DNA from: Candidatus Woesearchaeota archaeon
GTDB taxonomy: Archaea; Nanobdellota; Nanobdellia; Woesearchaeales; GW2011-AR9
NCBI GenBank assembly: GCA_016179955.1
Contig: JACPCD010000038.1
Coordinates: 1 to 36,381, forward strand
DNA: 36,381 bases
Direction of reading: 5' to 3'
Both the position numbers and the translations under genes were made by a program. Under the pieces are notes generated by a model. It was not told the origin of the DNA, made no database searches, and was given only the letters and a program-made list of their open reading frames with translations. Positions 8,490 to 17,900 of this stretch are shown here, one piece after another (the first letter of the stretch is position 1; each line of letters begins with the position of its first letter).

Positions 8490-8499
8490 TTTATATATT
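8490..8499 (+). promoter_or_regulatory. TATA box for the gene at 8520
   Basis: TTTATATATT, preceded by CCAAAAG, is centred 25-26 nt before ATG 8520, so the mRNA should be leaderless. Confidence 0.6.
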
Positions 8500-8519
8500 C
8501 TTATGATATTCTTAAATGT

Positions 8520-9047
8520 ATGAACTGGACTAAACTCTTATATGTGCTGATTATTGTATTGTTGTATATCCCCATGGTGTTTCTGGGAGCGAATGTCTTT
8601 TTCTCCAAATATACTGGAACGAATGCGTATTACCATTACCCCGGGGGAGACTGTTACCAAAAATATCCCTATCCGCAGAATCCGGATGCCGTAACGGCAG
8701 CACAGCGAGTTGCCATTGATGAAAACCAGCGCCGCTGCCAGGAAGAATACCAGGCCGCTCAGGAAAAATGGGAATCAGAGAAACTTGCCTATGAAGGAAC
8801 CAAGTACGTGTTCATCGCTATCTTTAACCTGCTGATTTTATTACTCGCCTTATTCCTGCCACTGTTGCAGGATAGTGTGACTATGGGCTTGTTTTTAGGC
8901 AGCATTGGCGCTACCTTTGGGGCCACTATCCGTTTCTTTGACACGCGCAGCAAGATTGGATTTATTATTTTAGTGATTACGTTCTTTGCCATGCTCTATT
9001 TCATCAACCGCAAGAAAGAGTCGTTTGTGAGCTGGAAGAAGAAGTAA
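8520..9047 (+). CDS. Membrane protein with cysteine-containing loop, 175 aa
   Basis: There is one N-terminal membrane helix (LLYVLIIVLLYIPMVFLGA), then an extracytoplasmic-looking loop of about 70 residues with two cysteines (GGDCYQKYPYPQNP and QRRCQEEYQ) and a coiled-coil-like stretch. Three further hydrophobic segments end in the basic tail NRKKESFVSWKKK. The two loop cysteines could form a disulfide. No family assignment is made. It has its own promoter and is a single-gene unit. Confidence 0.75.
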   Translation: MNWTKLLYVLIIVLLYIPMVFLGANVFFSKYTGTNAYYHYPGGDCYQKYPYPQNPDAVTAAQRVAIDENQRRCQEEYQAAQEKWESEKLAYEGTKYVFIAIFNLLILLLALFLPLLQDSVTMGLFLGSIGATFGATIRFFDTRSKIGFIILVITFFAMLYFINRKKESFVSWKKK

Positions 9048-9089
9048 GGGCTATAAGAAAAATCGTCTTTATCTCTATGTTTAATATTG

Positions 9090-9358
9090 TTAGGGTTGCC
9101 ACCCATACACATAATCGTGGTGGTCATAATAATAAATGACTACGCTTTTTCGTTCATGATCTACTTTGAAAATAAGGACAAAATGCTTATCTATATGCAC
9201 TCGGTTGAAGCCTTGCAGGGGTTTTCGTAAAAATTTATAACCGTACGGTTCTTCCCGAATATCTTGAATCTTCTTACCAAGAATCAGCAATCGTTGTGGG
9301 TTCTTTTTAGAAAGTTTCCTGAATATCCGGTCAGCTTTTTATTTAATCTCCAATCCAT
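9090..9358 (-). pseudogene. RelE/ParE-type toxin with a one-base frameshift
   Basis: The C-terminal two thirds (from LILGKKIQDIREEPYGYKFL) is a RelE-superfamily mRNA interferase: KPLQGFNRVHIDKHFVLIF and the final strand VVIYYYDHHDYVYG are typical. The N-terminus lies in another frame. ATG 9358 starts MDWRLNKKL, and after loss of about one base near 9333 the frame continues DRIFRKLSKKNPQRLLILGK, so an intact gene would encode about 90 residues. As the sequence stands, no full toxin is made. The open piece downstream of the shift begins only at a TTG inside the protein. The gene follows its antitoxin gene with 17 nt between them. The cause is either a real inactivating deletion or a sequencing error. 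Confidence 0.8.
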
Positions 9359-9375
9359 ACACGTATCATCAGCTC

Positions 9376-9615
9376 CTAGGCAGAAGTTAACCCATACCTC
9401 TTTGCAAAATTGTCTATCTTTAGGGCCTTTTGTTTTTGTATCTCTTCCATCTTCTGTATAAACTCAGGCCTTAACTCCGGCTCATTCTCATATTCGATAT
9501 ATTCACCCACTATGAACTTAATGGCTTCGCTTTTATCTTTAAGTCCGAGTTTAGCTTTTACAATATCCAAGACCCGGTTCGTGTTGTCATCAAATTCAAC
9601 GAGTGCCTGCACCAT
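9376..9615 (-). CDS. Antitoxin, DUF2683-like ribbon-helix-helix protein, 79 aa
   Basis: The N-terminus (MVQALVEFDDNTNRVLDIV) has the single strand plus helices of a ribbon-helix-helix DNA-binding domain, followed by KLGLKDKSEAIKFIVGEYI. The C-terminal acidic-to-basic tail (EIQKQKALKIDNFAKRYGL) would wrap the toxin. Archaeal DUF2683 proteins are regularly paired with RelE toxins, and one lies directly downstream. ATG 9615 is chosen; the frame extends 9 nt to a TTG at 9624. A TATA-like element lies at 9647-9657 on the minus strand. The antitoxin appears intact while its toxin is frameshifted, so it may still act as a repressor of its own operon. Confidence 0.85.
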   Translation of the reverse strand: MVQALVEFDDNTNRVLDIVKAKLGLKDKSEAIKFIVGEYIEYENEPELRPEFIQKMEEIQKQKALKIDNFAKRYGLTSA

Positions 9616-9722
9616 ATTAGTCAACCTAATGTGGGGTTAGGAAGACTTATATTTAAGCTTTTCGGAAGATTAATTGAGGACAAAAAGAAGTGAGTCTGAG
9701 AAGAGCGACTGCAAGTAGTGCA

Positions 9723-10142
9723 TTACATTTTAATTTTAAATGCACCATACAAAAGTGCCCGGGGTTCAGCTACAAAAAAATAATATAGCGGATTTAGTTT
9801 TCCTTTATCAGAATCTTTTAAGAGATGATACAATTCATGTCTCACCGTTGCTCTCGTTGATGATGAATGAATTTTGTCCCCATCGCCAACCAGATGCAGA
9901 TCATACCTTTCCCCATTTTTTCGGGCACCAACGGTTTCACCGTCATATTTTGCATCAATTTTTAAGTGATTTAATCCTAATTTAGGTGCTTCTTCTTCAA
10001 CCATCTTTTCAAGTTCTTCTTGGGATCTTACTCGTGGACCAAAGTCATGAATACCATCTATCAACCATAAAGCTCCAATATAGCTTACACCACCAACAGC
10101 TACCCATTTCATTCCCTCCATGATATATTCAACTGGTTCCAT
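9723..10142 (-). CDS. Membrane-anchored zinc metalloprotease-like protein, 139 aa
   Basis: One N-terminal hydrophobic helix (MKWVAVGGVSYIGALWLI) is followed by a small soluble domain with the zinc-protease motif RHELYHLLKD (HExxH) near residue 101. Downstream, the FVAEPRALLYG stretch contains a glutamate that could be the third zinc ligand. It resembles a minimal gluzincin-type domain attached to the membrane. The start at 10142 lies 8 nt after the stop of the transglutaminase-like gene, with AAGTGAG as a possible ribosome site, so they form one operon. Proteolytic activity and substrate are inferred from the motif only. Confidence 0.7.
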   Translation of the reverse strand: MEPVEYIMEGMKWVAVGGVSYIGALWLIDGIHDFGPRVRSQEELEKMVEEEAPKLGLNHLKIDAKYDGETVGARKNGERYDLHLVGDGDKIHSSSTRATVRHELYHLLKDSDKGKLNPLYYFFVAEPRALLYGAFKIKM

Positions 10143-10150
10143 ATTTTATC

Positions 10151-11368
10151 TCACTTCTTCCTTAGCAAATCCTCAGCATCCCGCACGATTTGAAGCGGAT
10201 GATTGGCGGTGTCCATCAGTTCAATGACTTCTTCCGGTGTTTTCAACCCCTGAATGCCGGTGGTGGCTAAGAGCGTGGGGTCAATGAAATAAACGTCAAT
10301 AAAATCATCAGGCCGCTGATGAATGGCTTTGATATAACAATGATCATAGCCTCCAATCTGCTCCGTATCATACCCAAAAGTCCAGTTTTTGAATTTTTCA
10401 GGGTGCAGCGGCACCAGGTATTCCCGCAGGTACTGCAACGCTAATCCCGTATAATCAGTGCATTTGCCGCTGATACGCTCACCTTGCTGTCCCGAGAACA
10501 CTGCCCTGACAGCATCGTTGAGACTTGCATAATGCTGAATGATATTTCTGGCAAAATAACAGGATAAGACCACGCTTTCTCCAACGGAATAATCTTTAAG
10601 CTCTTTTCCCAACCGGTCAGTCAAGCCAGCATATTTTTGGTCGCGGGTAAGAATCTCCTGGGTGCGCTCATGAGCAAGTTGACGGAAATGTTTTTTAGAT
10701 CTGACGGTGAGTAGTTCCTGGAGGTCATGATAAGACGTCCCTTTCGTCTCTGATAGCAGAGATTGTCGTATTCGATGTTTTAATGATGCAGCTCCAGGGT
10801 CATCGGCGGAGAGTGCAGTGACTTTTTCTTCCAGAGAATCGGCAGCAAAATCCAGTAAATCTGTCGTTGGCCTGATGCGGGTCTGACTGGCAATCTCTAA
10901 GCCCGTCAGATATACTGCACGGACAGTCTGGAACGCTTGCAGTGCTTGGTTTTTCTCTTTACGGCTAATTTCAGGCAAGTCCAAGACATACTGCACTAGT
11001 CCGGGGTAATTTGCCAGGAAATCAAGGGAATCGAGGCGCAAAAATTTATCCCTATTACAACGATTTAAATCGGCTATCTGTGCAGCGCGTATTAATTGCT
11101 GGGCTGCTTTTTCCTGCGCTTTTTCATTACGATCGCTTCGGGAAGAATTCTTATACAAAAGTGCTTCCAGGAAAAAATTGACCGTGCCATTAGGGGAATA
11201 GAACCTAGAAGCAGCTATAGAATTATCAATCTGAATATTTCCATAGCGCTCGAAGAGAAGTTTGTTAACCTCTTTAAAATTCAAGCCAATCGGAAAGCCC
11301 AGGAATCCTTTCTTCAACTTATGGAAAATAGGGCTGCTCAATGGGAGGAATGAATCGCTGGAAACCAT
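10151..11368 (-). CDS. Transglutaminase-like (papain-fold) protein, possibly the 3' part of a split gene
   Basis: The C-terminal 150 residues carry a transglutaminase-like triad in order: Cys in GKCTDYTGLALQYLRE, His in GGYDHCYIKAIH and Asp in VYFIDPTLL. Numbered from the start used here these are about C303, H343 and D363. The preceding 250 residues are a helical region of unknown fold. The frame is open to 11476, but the first part of it reads like the shadow of the overlapping upstream frame. The last ATG before the conserved-looking sequence is at 11368, and no ATG follows until near the C-terminus. That favours one original gene starting at 11645, with a frameshift near 11320-11340. The possible operon partner downstream is a metalloprotease. 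Confidence 0.7.
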   Translation of the reverse strand: MVSSDSFLPLSSPIFHKLKKGFLGFPIGLNFKEVNKLLFERYGNIQIDNSIAASRFYSPNGTVNFFLEALLYKNSSRSDRNEKAQEKAAQQLIRAAQIADLNRCNRDKFLRLDSLDFLANYPGLVQYVLDLPEISRKEKNQALQAFQTVRAVYLTGLEIASQTRIRPTTDLLDFAADSLEEKVTALSADDPGAASLKHRIRQSLLSETKGTSYHDLQELLTVRSKKHFRQLAHERTQEILTRDQKYAGLTDRLGKELKDYSVGESVVLSCYFARNIIQHYASLNDAVRAVFSGQQGERISGKCTDYTGLALQYLREYLVPLHPEKFKNWTFGYDTEQIGGYDHCYIKAIHQRPDDFIDVYFIDPTLLATTGIQGLKTPEEVIELMDTANHPLQIVRDAEDLLRKK

Positions 11369-11645
11369 ATCGCTCGACGATTGCTGCTGCTTCTCGAGCG
11401 TCATCATCAACCATTGCAGTATCGACAGAAGTAAATAAATCATCAGGGGGAGGCAGCTGCTCCAAGGGAAGCTCAAAATGCCGAACTAACCGAGACGGCT
11501 CTTGCGGGGCGTGCTGGGCAGCATCTTCAGCAGTAACCACTCTTACCTCTAAGTTGGCCTGGCCCACTTCCAGACGTTCCACTCGCGTCTGTAGCTTATC
11601 TCTCGGAAGCAGCCAGCCAAACCAGCGACGAAAATATTCTTTCAT
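11319..11645 (-). CDS. N-terminal fragment of (or gene upstream of) the transglutaminase-like protein, 108 aa
   Basis: The protein begins with an amphipathic aromatic segment (MKEYFRRWFGWLLPRD), possibly membrane-associated, then a coiled-coil-like helix (DKLQTRVERLEVGQANLEVR) and an acidic region ending QRFIPPIEQPYFP. ATG 11645 lies about 27 nt from a TTTAAAAAG box (11668-11676), so it is preferred over ATG 11660. Its frame stops inside the start of the transglutaminase-like frame. Shifting one base near TATTTTCC would fuse IEQPYF to HKLKKGFLGF and give a protein of about 498 aa. Alternatively the two are separate overlapping genes. Confidence 0.55.
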   Translation of the reverse strand: MKEYFRRWFGWLLPRDKLQTRVERLEVGQANLEVRVVTAEDAAQHAPQEPSRLVRHFELPLEQLPPPDDLFTSVDTAMVDDDAREAAAIVERYGFQRFIPPIEQPYFP

Positions 11646-11723
11646 AAAGCTCTTCTGCAATGCGCTCTTTTTAAACTTTTCTATTGTTACTACTATATTA
11701 TAATTAAATGTCCATCACAAATC

Positions 11724-11731
11724 TATATAAA
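11724..11731 (+). promoter_or_regulatory. TATA box for the PUA-DUF192 operon
   Basis: TATATAAA is centred 25 nt before ATG 11753, predicting a leaderless mRNA. Confidence 0.6.
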
Positions 11732-11752
11732 CCGGCAGGATTTCAATAAGCT

Positions 11753-12208
11753 ATGAAACGAGTCCAACTGCGGGTGAAAGACTTTGCAGGTGAGATTGCG
11801 GGATATAACCTCACGCTGACCAAGAAAGACACCTTAGAGATGGTGGAGGAGGGAGAATTTAAAATAATTCTCCTGAATGGCATACCTGCTTTCTTTTATT
11901 ACCTAGACCAAGCCATTCCTACTTTAAAATTCCTCCAAACCAGAGACGTGTTGAAGAAAATAACCGTGGATATGGGCGCCATTAAGTTTATTGTCAATGG
12001 CGCCGATGTGATGCGGCCGGGCATTGTGGCAGTTGAGGAGCATATTCAGAAAGACGAGCCAGTAGTTATTATTGATGAGAAAAATAAGAAAGCGATTGCA
12101 GTGGGCGTAGCTCTTCTGGATGGAGCAGAGTTGCTGGCGTTGAAAACAGGGAAAGTAGTCAAAACCATTCATTATGTAGGCGATGCGCTCTGGAAAATAG
12201 AAGTGTAA
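11753..12208 (+). CDS. PUA-domain RNA-binding protein (archaeal MCT-1/Tma20-like), 151 aa
   Basis: The first 75 residues match the pre-PUA module found in archaeal homologues of MCT-1/Tma20. From about residue 75 the PUA domain is clear: VDMGAIKFIVNGADVMRPGI, then a strand-rich region (EPVVIIDEKNKKAIAVGVAL) and a C-terminal TGKVVKTIHYVGDALW. In eukaryotes such proteins bind the small ribosomal subunit and act in initiation and recycling; the archaeal role is presumed to be ribosome- or tRNA-related. It is complete and leaderless, and is followed after one nucleotide by the DUF192 gene. Confidence 0.9.
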   Translation: MKRVQLRVKDFAGEIAGYNLTLTKKDTLEMVEEGEFKIILLNGIPAFFYYLDQAIPTLKFLQTRDVLKKITVDMGAIKFIVNGADVMRPGIVAVEEHIQKDEPVVIIDEKNKKAIAVGVALLDGAELLALKTGKVVKTIHYVGDALWKIEV

Positions 12209-12209
12209 C

Positions 12210-12536
12210 ATGATATTTAACCGTACCCGGCAAACCGTTATTTCCAAGAACGAGAAAAAATGCACTTCCTGGTGGTCTCAGGTAATAGGACTGATGTTTC
12301 ATCGAAAACAGAACCTAGTGATGATTTTTCCCAGACCGAGGAAAGTCCGGCTGCATATGTTCTTTGTATTTTATCCTATTGACGTGCTGCTGCTGGATGA
12401 GAAGAATCGGATTGTAGAGATTAAACGGAATTTCAGGCCGTTTGCGTTCTGGAATTCCCGCCATCGGCCGCAGAAAGTTGTGGAAATGGCTTTTCCGGGA
12501 GAGTATGAAAAAAATGATGTGCTCAAATTTTATTAG
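12210..12536 (+). CDS. DUF192 family protein, 108 aa
   Basis: The family signature is present: GLMFHRK near residue 27, then the hydrophobic block MFFVFYPIDVLLLDEKNRIVEIKRN and a proline-bearing RPFAFW, ending with VVEMAFPGEYEK. DUF192 proteins are small beta-rich proteins whose biochemical role is not established. The ATG begins one base after the PUA-gene stop (TAA C ATG), so translation is probably coupled. No signal peptide is seen, unlike many bacterial DUF192 proteins that are exported. Confidence 0.88.
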   Translation: MIFNRTRQTVISKNEKKCTSWWSQVIGLMFHRKQNLVMIFPRPRKVRLHMFFVFYPIDVLLLDEKNRIVEIKRNFRPFAFWNSRHRPQKVVEMAFPGEYEKNDVLKFY

Positions 12537-12578
12537 GTTTTGGTGGCAGCAAAGTGGGCACAAATCTCATTGAGGATT

Positions 12579-13844
12579 CTATAAGCATTTCTGGTTGACT
12601 ATAAAATCGGGCTGCGACCAGTAATCAATATACGTCTTAATTAGACACCCGACCCATTCTCTCCCATACGCTGCCGAGAATCCCCAATGTCCGCCATTGG
12701 CAGTTATTTCACCGCCAACATATCTATTCCCTCGCGCTGCTAATCTGAACCGGTGATAATGATGTGCCGGAACTACTTCATCATCATCCGCGTGGACCAC
12801 AAAAAGTGGGACTTGAATGTGTTGAGCAACGATATTGGCATCACTGAGCACAAGGTATTCTGAAATGTTTTGGGGCACAGTTGATACAATATGATCTTGA
12901 AGATAAGGTTCAAACCAGATTTTCATTCGGGCTTCGTTCCGGTATCTCGACGTCGAAATATATGCTTCATCTAATTGCCGGAATCCAATTCTTTTTTTTC
13001 CAGCACATATTCTCTGTTTCTCTATAAATTCATCAAATCCCCGCCAGAGCATATGAAAACCTTCTTGGTTAAGTTGGCCTTGAATATTAAAGAAGCGTGG
13101 GCCAAATGCACTTTCGGCTTCTGTATTCCGGAACGCATTTCCGGGCACATCCGTAAAGTCGGTTACGGTAGAAAAAGCAATTGCGGAATTTATTATTCCT
13201 TCGCCCCGATAGGCCGCGTGGATAACTCCCGTACCACCCATACTTATCCCCAGTAGATGGACGCTTGAGGGATGATATTTTTCTTTCATTATTCTAGCCA
13301 CTTCGACCAGAATGTATCCCTCTTCTATTCCGCCCCAGCCCAATGCCCCATTAAGGCAATAGAATGGCGCACTGCTGGGATGATCCAGCACCAGCATGTT
13401 ATAATCCTTCAACGGGGAGTCTTCAACCACCTGGAGGAAATTATAGACTGCATTAGCTCTGGTGTCCGAGAGGAATCCAAATGTCCCGATGAGCAGTGGA
13501 GTCGCCGGCTCCCCTGGTTTGTAGATGCCCTGGATTCTAGTTCCTTCGTCCAATGTGAATTCCAACGACAAATACCCGCGCAGATCTTCTGCTCCGGCCC
13601 GATGGAGGTTAGCTAGGCCGGTAGAAATATTATTATTGGTGGTAAATAGTGGTATATCCTGCTCTAATTTATCGGCAATAGAAAAAAAAGCGGTCTGAGT
13701 CCGTTGCGCTATATTGTTTTGGATACGCAGTTCTGGACTGCAGGCACCCGTCAGCATCGCCAGTAAGCCTGCCGTCCGTCCGCACTGAATAAGCTGTTCT
13801 AAATTCATAAATAACTGCCCAGGGAACAGAATAGTTAAAATCAT
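12579..13844 (-). CDS. Alpha/beta hydrolase, possibly membrane-attached, 421 aa
   Basis: The fold is shown by the nucleophile elbow HLLGISMGGTG (Ser about residue 201), the acid in VVHADDDEVVP (about 355) and the histidine in NGGHWGFS (386). Oxyanion-side sequence is LLIGTFGFLSD. The first 35 residues are hydrophobic and contain LLAMLTGAC, which could be a weak lipobox or signal sequence, so an esterase or peptidase acting at the cell surface is plausible. ATG 13844 is used; an in-frame ATG at 13808 is an alternative. The substrate is not predictable. The gene is divergent from the Lrp-type regulator at 13904, with 59 nt between the starts. Confidence 0.85.
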   Translation of the reverse strand: MILTILFPGQLFMNLEQLIQCGRTAGLLAMLTGACSPELRIQNNIAQRTQTAFFSIADKLEQDIPLFTTNNNISTGLANLHRAGAEDLRGYLSLEFTLDEGTRIQGIYKPGEPATPLLIGTFGFLSDTRANAVYNFLQVVEDSPLKDYNMLVLDHPSSAPFYCLNGALGWGGIEEGYILVEVARIMKEKYHPSSVHLLGISMGGTGVIHAAYRGEGIINSAIAFSTVTDFTDVPGNAFRNTEAESAFGPRFFNIQGQLNQEGFHMLWRGFDEFIEKQRICAGKKRIGFRQLDEAYISTSRYRNEARMKIWFEPYLQDHIVSTVPQNISEYLVLSDANIVAQHIQVPLFVVHADDDEVVPAHHYHRFRLAARGNRYVGGEITANGGHWGFSAAYGREWVGCLIKTYIDYWSQPDFIVNQKCL

Positions 13845-13874
13845 CGCACTTAATTTTTAACAATTCCACAATTA

Positions 13875-13883
13875 TTATAAATA
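13875..13883. promoter_or_regulatory. Shared TATA region between hydrolase (-) and Lrp regulator (+)
   Basis: TTATAAATA lies 25 nt (centre) before ATG 13904. Its complement TATTTATAA lies about 35 nt before the minus-strand ATG 13844. RNA polymerase cannot use both orientations at once, so the two genes should compete or be co-regulated, most simply by the Lrp-type protein itself. Confidence 0.6.
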
Positions 13884-13903
13884 AAAAGTGTTTTTAAGTA
13901 ATT

Positions 13904-14980
13904 ATGGGGGGACCGCAGATTAAATATTTGCAGGCCGTGGAAGGGTTCATCGGACAGTTTAATGAAGAGAGCAAACGGATGGAACTCGATATCATGGACC
14001 GCAAAATAATGTATTTGTTAAGCATCAATGCCCGTTTTGCCGAAAGCAGCATGACTAAAGCTTTAAAAATCTCTAAAGAAGTGGTGCATTACCGCCTGAA
14101 ACGGCTGCAGAAAGATGGCTTTTTGCATGGATTTATTACAGTTCTGGATGCCGAAAAGATGGGGCAGATAGTGCATACCATCAATCTGTCTCTCCACCCA
14201 TTTCATGAGCATAAGAGCATGATTAAGCAGCTGATAGGCGATGCCAGAATCATTAACCTCAAGCATTTTGATTCCCAGTTGGATCTGCAGTTCAGCGTGG
14301 CCACCAGTACTATCCACGAGTTTGCAGAATTTTTTGATTCTTTTCTAAAAGAACATCACCAACTTATCAAAGATTATTCTCATTCTACTTTGCTGGAAGA
14401 GCACTTCACGGGATTGAATTTCCTGCTGGAACCGGCAGAACGGCCGAAGATCCTGGAGAGGAAAGGTTCTAGCTTCCAGCATCTCTTCAGCGCGCGGAAG
14501 ATGCTTCCGGGAGCGGCAGCCGTAGATGCTAAAGATGTCGCTATTCTGGCCGAACTGAAGATTAACAGCCGAATGCCCATCTTGCAGCTGGCGCAAAAAG
14601 TCCACCTGGCAACCACGTCGGTTCAGGGCAGGATCAGCCGGATGATACAGCAAGGCATAATCAAGAATTTCATTCCCTATGCCAGCTTTTCATTCCTGGG
14701 CTATCAGTGGTATATGCTCTTTCTGCGGACCAAGAACCTGAATCAGGCTACTTTTTTCCAGTATCTTCATCAGCATCCGCAGACGGTGTGGGTGAGCAAG
14801 CGTCTGGGAAAATGGAATTATCAAGTGAGCATTTTTGCTCGGAATAACACCCAGTTTAACCAGGTAGTGCAGGATTTACAGCAGCACTTCCATGATTCCA
14901 TTATTAATTATGATTCAGCTACAGTCTACAAGCAATATAAATATGAGTCGCGGGTGGAAATAGGAACCAAAATACCATGA
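13904..14980 (+). CDS. Double-headed Lrp/AsnC-family regulator, 358 aa
   Basis: The protein contains two consecutive AsnC-type units. The first HTH is near residues 26-75 (LDIMDRKIMYLLSINARF, then SKEVVHYRLKRLQKDGFL), followed by an effector-like domain. The second HTH is near 208-255 (DAKDVAILAELKINSRMP, then TTSVQGRISRMIQQGIIKNF), with a second ligand domain to the end. Single-unit Lrp proteins are about 150-160 aa, so this is a tandem duplication or fusion able to form a dimer-like DNA-binding head within one chain. ATG 13904 fits a leaderless start. The stop overlaps the next ATG (ATGA), so the giant solenoid gene is translationally coupled and probably functionally linked. Confidence 0.88.
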   Translation: MGGPQIKYLQAVEGFIGQFNEESKRMELDIMDRKIMYLLSINARFAESSMTKALKISKEVVHYRLKRLQKDGFLHGFITVLDAEKMGQIVHTINLSLHPFHEHKSMIKQLIGDARIINLKHFDSQLDLQFSVATSTIHEFAEFFDSFLKEHHQLIKDYSHSTLLEEHFTGLNFLLEPAERPKILERKGSSFQHLFSARKMLPGAAAVDAKDVAILAELKINSRMPILQLAQKVHLATTSVQGRISRMIQQGIIKNFIPYASFSFLGYQWYMLFLRTKNLNQATFFQYLHQHPQTVWVSKRLGKWNYQVSIFARNNTQFNQVVQDLQQHFHDSIINYDSATVYKQYKYESRVEIGTKIP

Positions 14981-17900
14981 CCGGAAAAAAATTAGAGTTA
15001 GAAAAGATACTGACTGAAATTGAAGAGAAAGAAAGTACTCTTCGTTTTCATGTGCATACCGATGACTGCCAGGAATTTTGCAACTACAATTGCAATTATG
15101 ATGATATCGAAAAAAATTATCCAGAGATTATCAGAGAATTGAAACATAATGGTTCAAATCTGGCAATCGAGTCGGGATTAATGAGCAAGGAAGCATTCTC
15201 CATCCATTGGATGGCGGAAAATTATGAGCGAGCGCTCCCCGTGGCACATCAGCTTGAAGATGTTGATGGCGAGATTGCCTGCCTGCGCAAGCTTAAACGA
15301 TATGAACCGGCACTTGATATTGCCCAGGAGCACGAGAAGCATAATTTGGCAGTTGATCTCTTATTGGATTTGGCACGGCGAGAAGAGGCAGTGGAGTATG
15401 CCAAAAACCATTCCTTGCCGGAGCAGGCCATAAACATCCTGTATAAGAGTGGAAAGTGCAACGAAGCAGTTGCATACGCTACCGCCGTTGGCGAATATGA
15501 GAAAGCGCTTGATCTGCTGGTGGAAGTGCATTTTTTTGACGAGGCCTTTCAGCACGGCAAGAAATATGATTGCCGGGAGTATGCCATCCGTAAAGTTGGC
15601 GCAGTAATTGATACAATTTTAGCGGACGCACAGCGGGAGATAGGTGAAGAAGAGGGAGCATATATGCGGGATGAGGATCATACCGCGGAGAAAGCAGAGC
15701 GGGCAATCAATAAAGTAACCCCCATCTATGAAATTATGGCAAAGTACACGCTGCAAAGCGTGAAGTACAAGGCGAAGATAGATGATTTGCAGAACAAGTT
15801 CTTTCCACCGAAGCCCCTCCCAGAACGTATTAAAGAATACGAGAATCTGGCGGCAAAGGAAACGTCATTTTGGTTTGCGGTTGCTGATCTGGAACTTTGC
15901 CAGGGAAATCTAGTGCGCTACCGCAAGATATGGAGGAAGAGCAAAGAACTTTTCCTTCAACGGGGCGATTCGCAGCGCGCAGAGGAAGCACAGAGTTACC
16001 TGGATAATCCCCGAGCAGCATATTTCCAATCCCAGCATGAACTTGATCCTAAGCTATACTCCGAAGATGCCCGGACCATTAATCAGTTCCTTAGCACTCT
16101 TCAGACAGCATATTTGTCCCGGCGTAAATCACCGGAAAAGTTTCCATCGTTAGAATCAATATTGAATTCCTGGACCATTGACGGCGCAGCTGAATTCTGT
16201 GAATATTTTGATAAGATGAGGTTCAATGACCCTCGGGAAAATAAAATTAGTTCTCCTCTACTTTCTGAAGCAGTTCGTAATTTATCCCCTGAGCAAAAGA
16301 TGGTAGACGCTTTCCAAACAGTGAAGGATACTAACGCGTTTGACTTTGTGCTGGAGCATCTACCGGTGCTTCTTAAAACCAACCTGGATGATATGACATA
16401 TGCAATTAGTGGAGACGATTTTGAAGCGAAAGTATTGGTACCGGGTTCCAATGGGATGGATGAGCAAGGGATATTTTTTCGCCTGGGGGAGATGTATGAT
16501 TATATTTTAGGCCACGAACGAGAAGAGCACCAATCTCCAGAAGAGCGGCCACTGTATCAAAAGCAAGGAGTAGCACTTCGCAACCTGCTCTTCGTGCCAG
16601 TTAAGAAGCTCACCCCGCAAAACATTTTCGATCCGATGACCGGGGGGCCGGAATTGTTTTGGAAAATATTTGAGTCTGCTTCTTTGGGATCCAAAATACC
16701 AGAAATGTTGCAGGACCTGGTGGAAAGCTATGACCAAAAACAAAGTGAATTTCTCCTGGATGAGCGCTTGCGGACTTTAATGGGCGATCTCAATCACTTT
16801 CCGTACGATACAAAAAAGCTATTCAAGGATTTATTTCATCGGGTGCATACCAATCCTTTGGAGCGGGATACGTTAGAACGGGCGCTGAACATCTATTACG
16901 AGATGAGACGGGCGCATGGGAAATCTCCCTTTGTGGATTATTCGTACATTTCTTGGGACAGTCCCTTTCACTTTCTGGGCCAGCTTCCTCAGGATGAGGA
17001 AGGAAAAAATAACCTAGCGATGGAAGTGATGAAAAACATTCGGACTATCCCTTCCTGCCGAATGGAGGTGGCTGCGGCAGTTCTTAACAAACCACTCCAT
17101 GATTTTTTTACTATTCCCTTCAGCTTGTTGGATACGAAAAAAGGGCCAGACGGCACCAGAAGCGAGACGAATACCAAGCCATCAGCAGAATTGATTTCAC
17201 AACTAGAAATACTTTTACCGCAATTCTATAAGGCGGCGCCGGATCTGCTGGATGATTTGCAACAGGCCTACCTCAAAATTGAAGCAGAGCATGGGGCGCC
17301 TGACCAAAAGTTCTGGTTTCTTCATACCGGCAATGGGGATGTTCTGGAGCATTATAAGCGCTTTGCGTCCGCTATCAATGCGGAACGAAGCTCTTTGTTT
17401 ATACCGGAACCAATGCAGAGGTATGTACTGGAAACCCAGCGCACTACCGGGCTAAAGCGGGGAATTCATGAAAAAATGCTGCGGGAGTTTGATGGCATTC
17501 GTTACCTGTTCAAGGAGATGTATGGCCCGGCCCAGGCGCAGGCGTTCAAAGAGCGGAAAAACTTCCGTGAAACAACTGTTCGTGAAATTGTGGATTTCTG
17601 GCGGGAAAAGCAGGCAAAGGTATTACCTCCCGAGGTGCTGGAGACCCTAGCTCACTTTAACTTTTACAAATTCTTTCATGGAACGCAGGATAAAGATAAC
17701 GCGGTGAAGACATATTTAGAAAAAGGGGGTGGGATAGAAGAACTAGAGTACCTCTTTGAAAATCAGGCTAATTTACTTTTGTCCCATATCCAGGATGTGG
17801 AATATTATGATATGGAACGGCGCAAGGCAAAACTAAGCGATGGATTTATCAACGCCATCAATCGGCTGAGGAATGGTCTGAGTTCAAGTTGGAGCTTTGA

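Noticed and set aside
9325-9345. Programmed ribosomal frameshifting in relE
   Set aside because: The junction lacks a recognisable slippery heptamer with a downstream structure, and one missing base explains it more simply.
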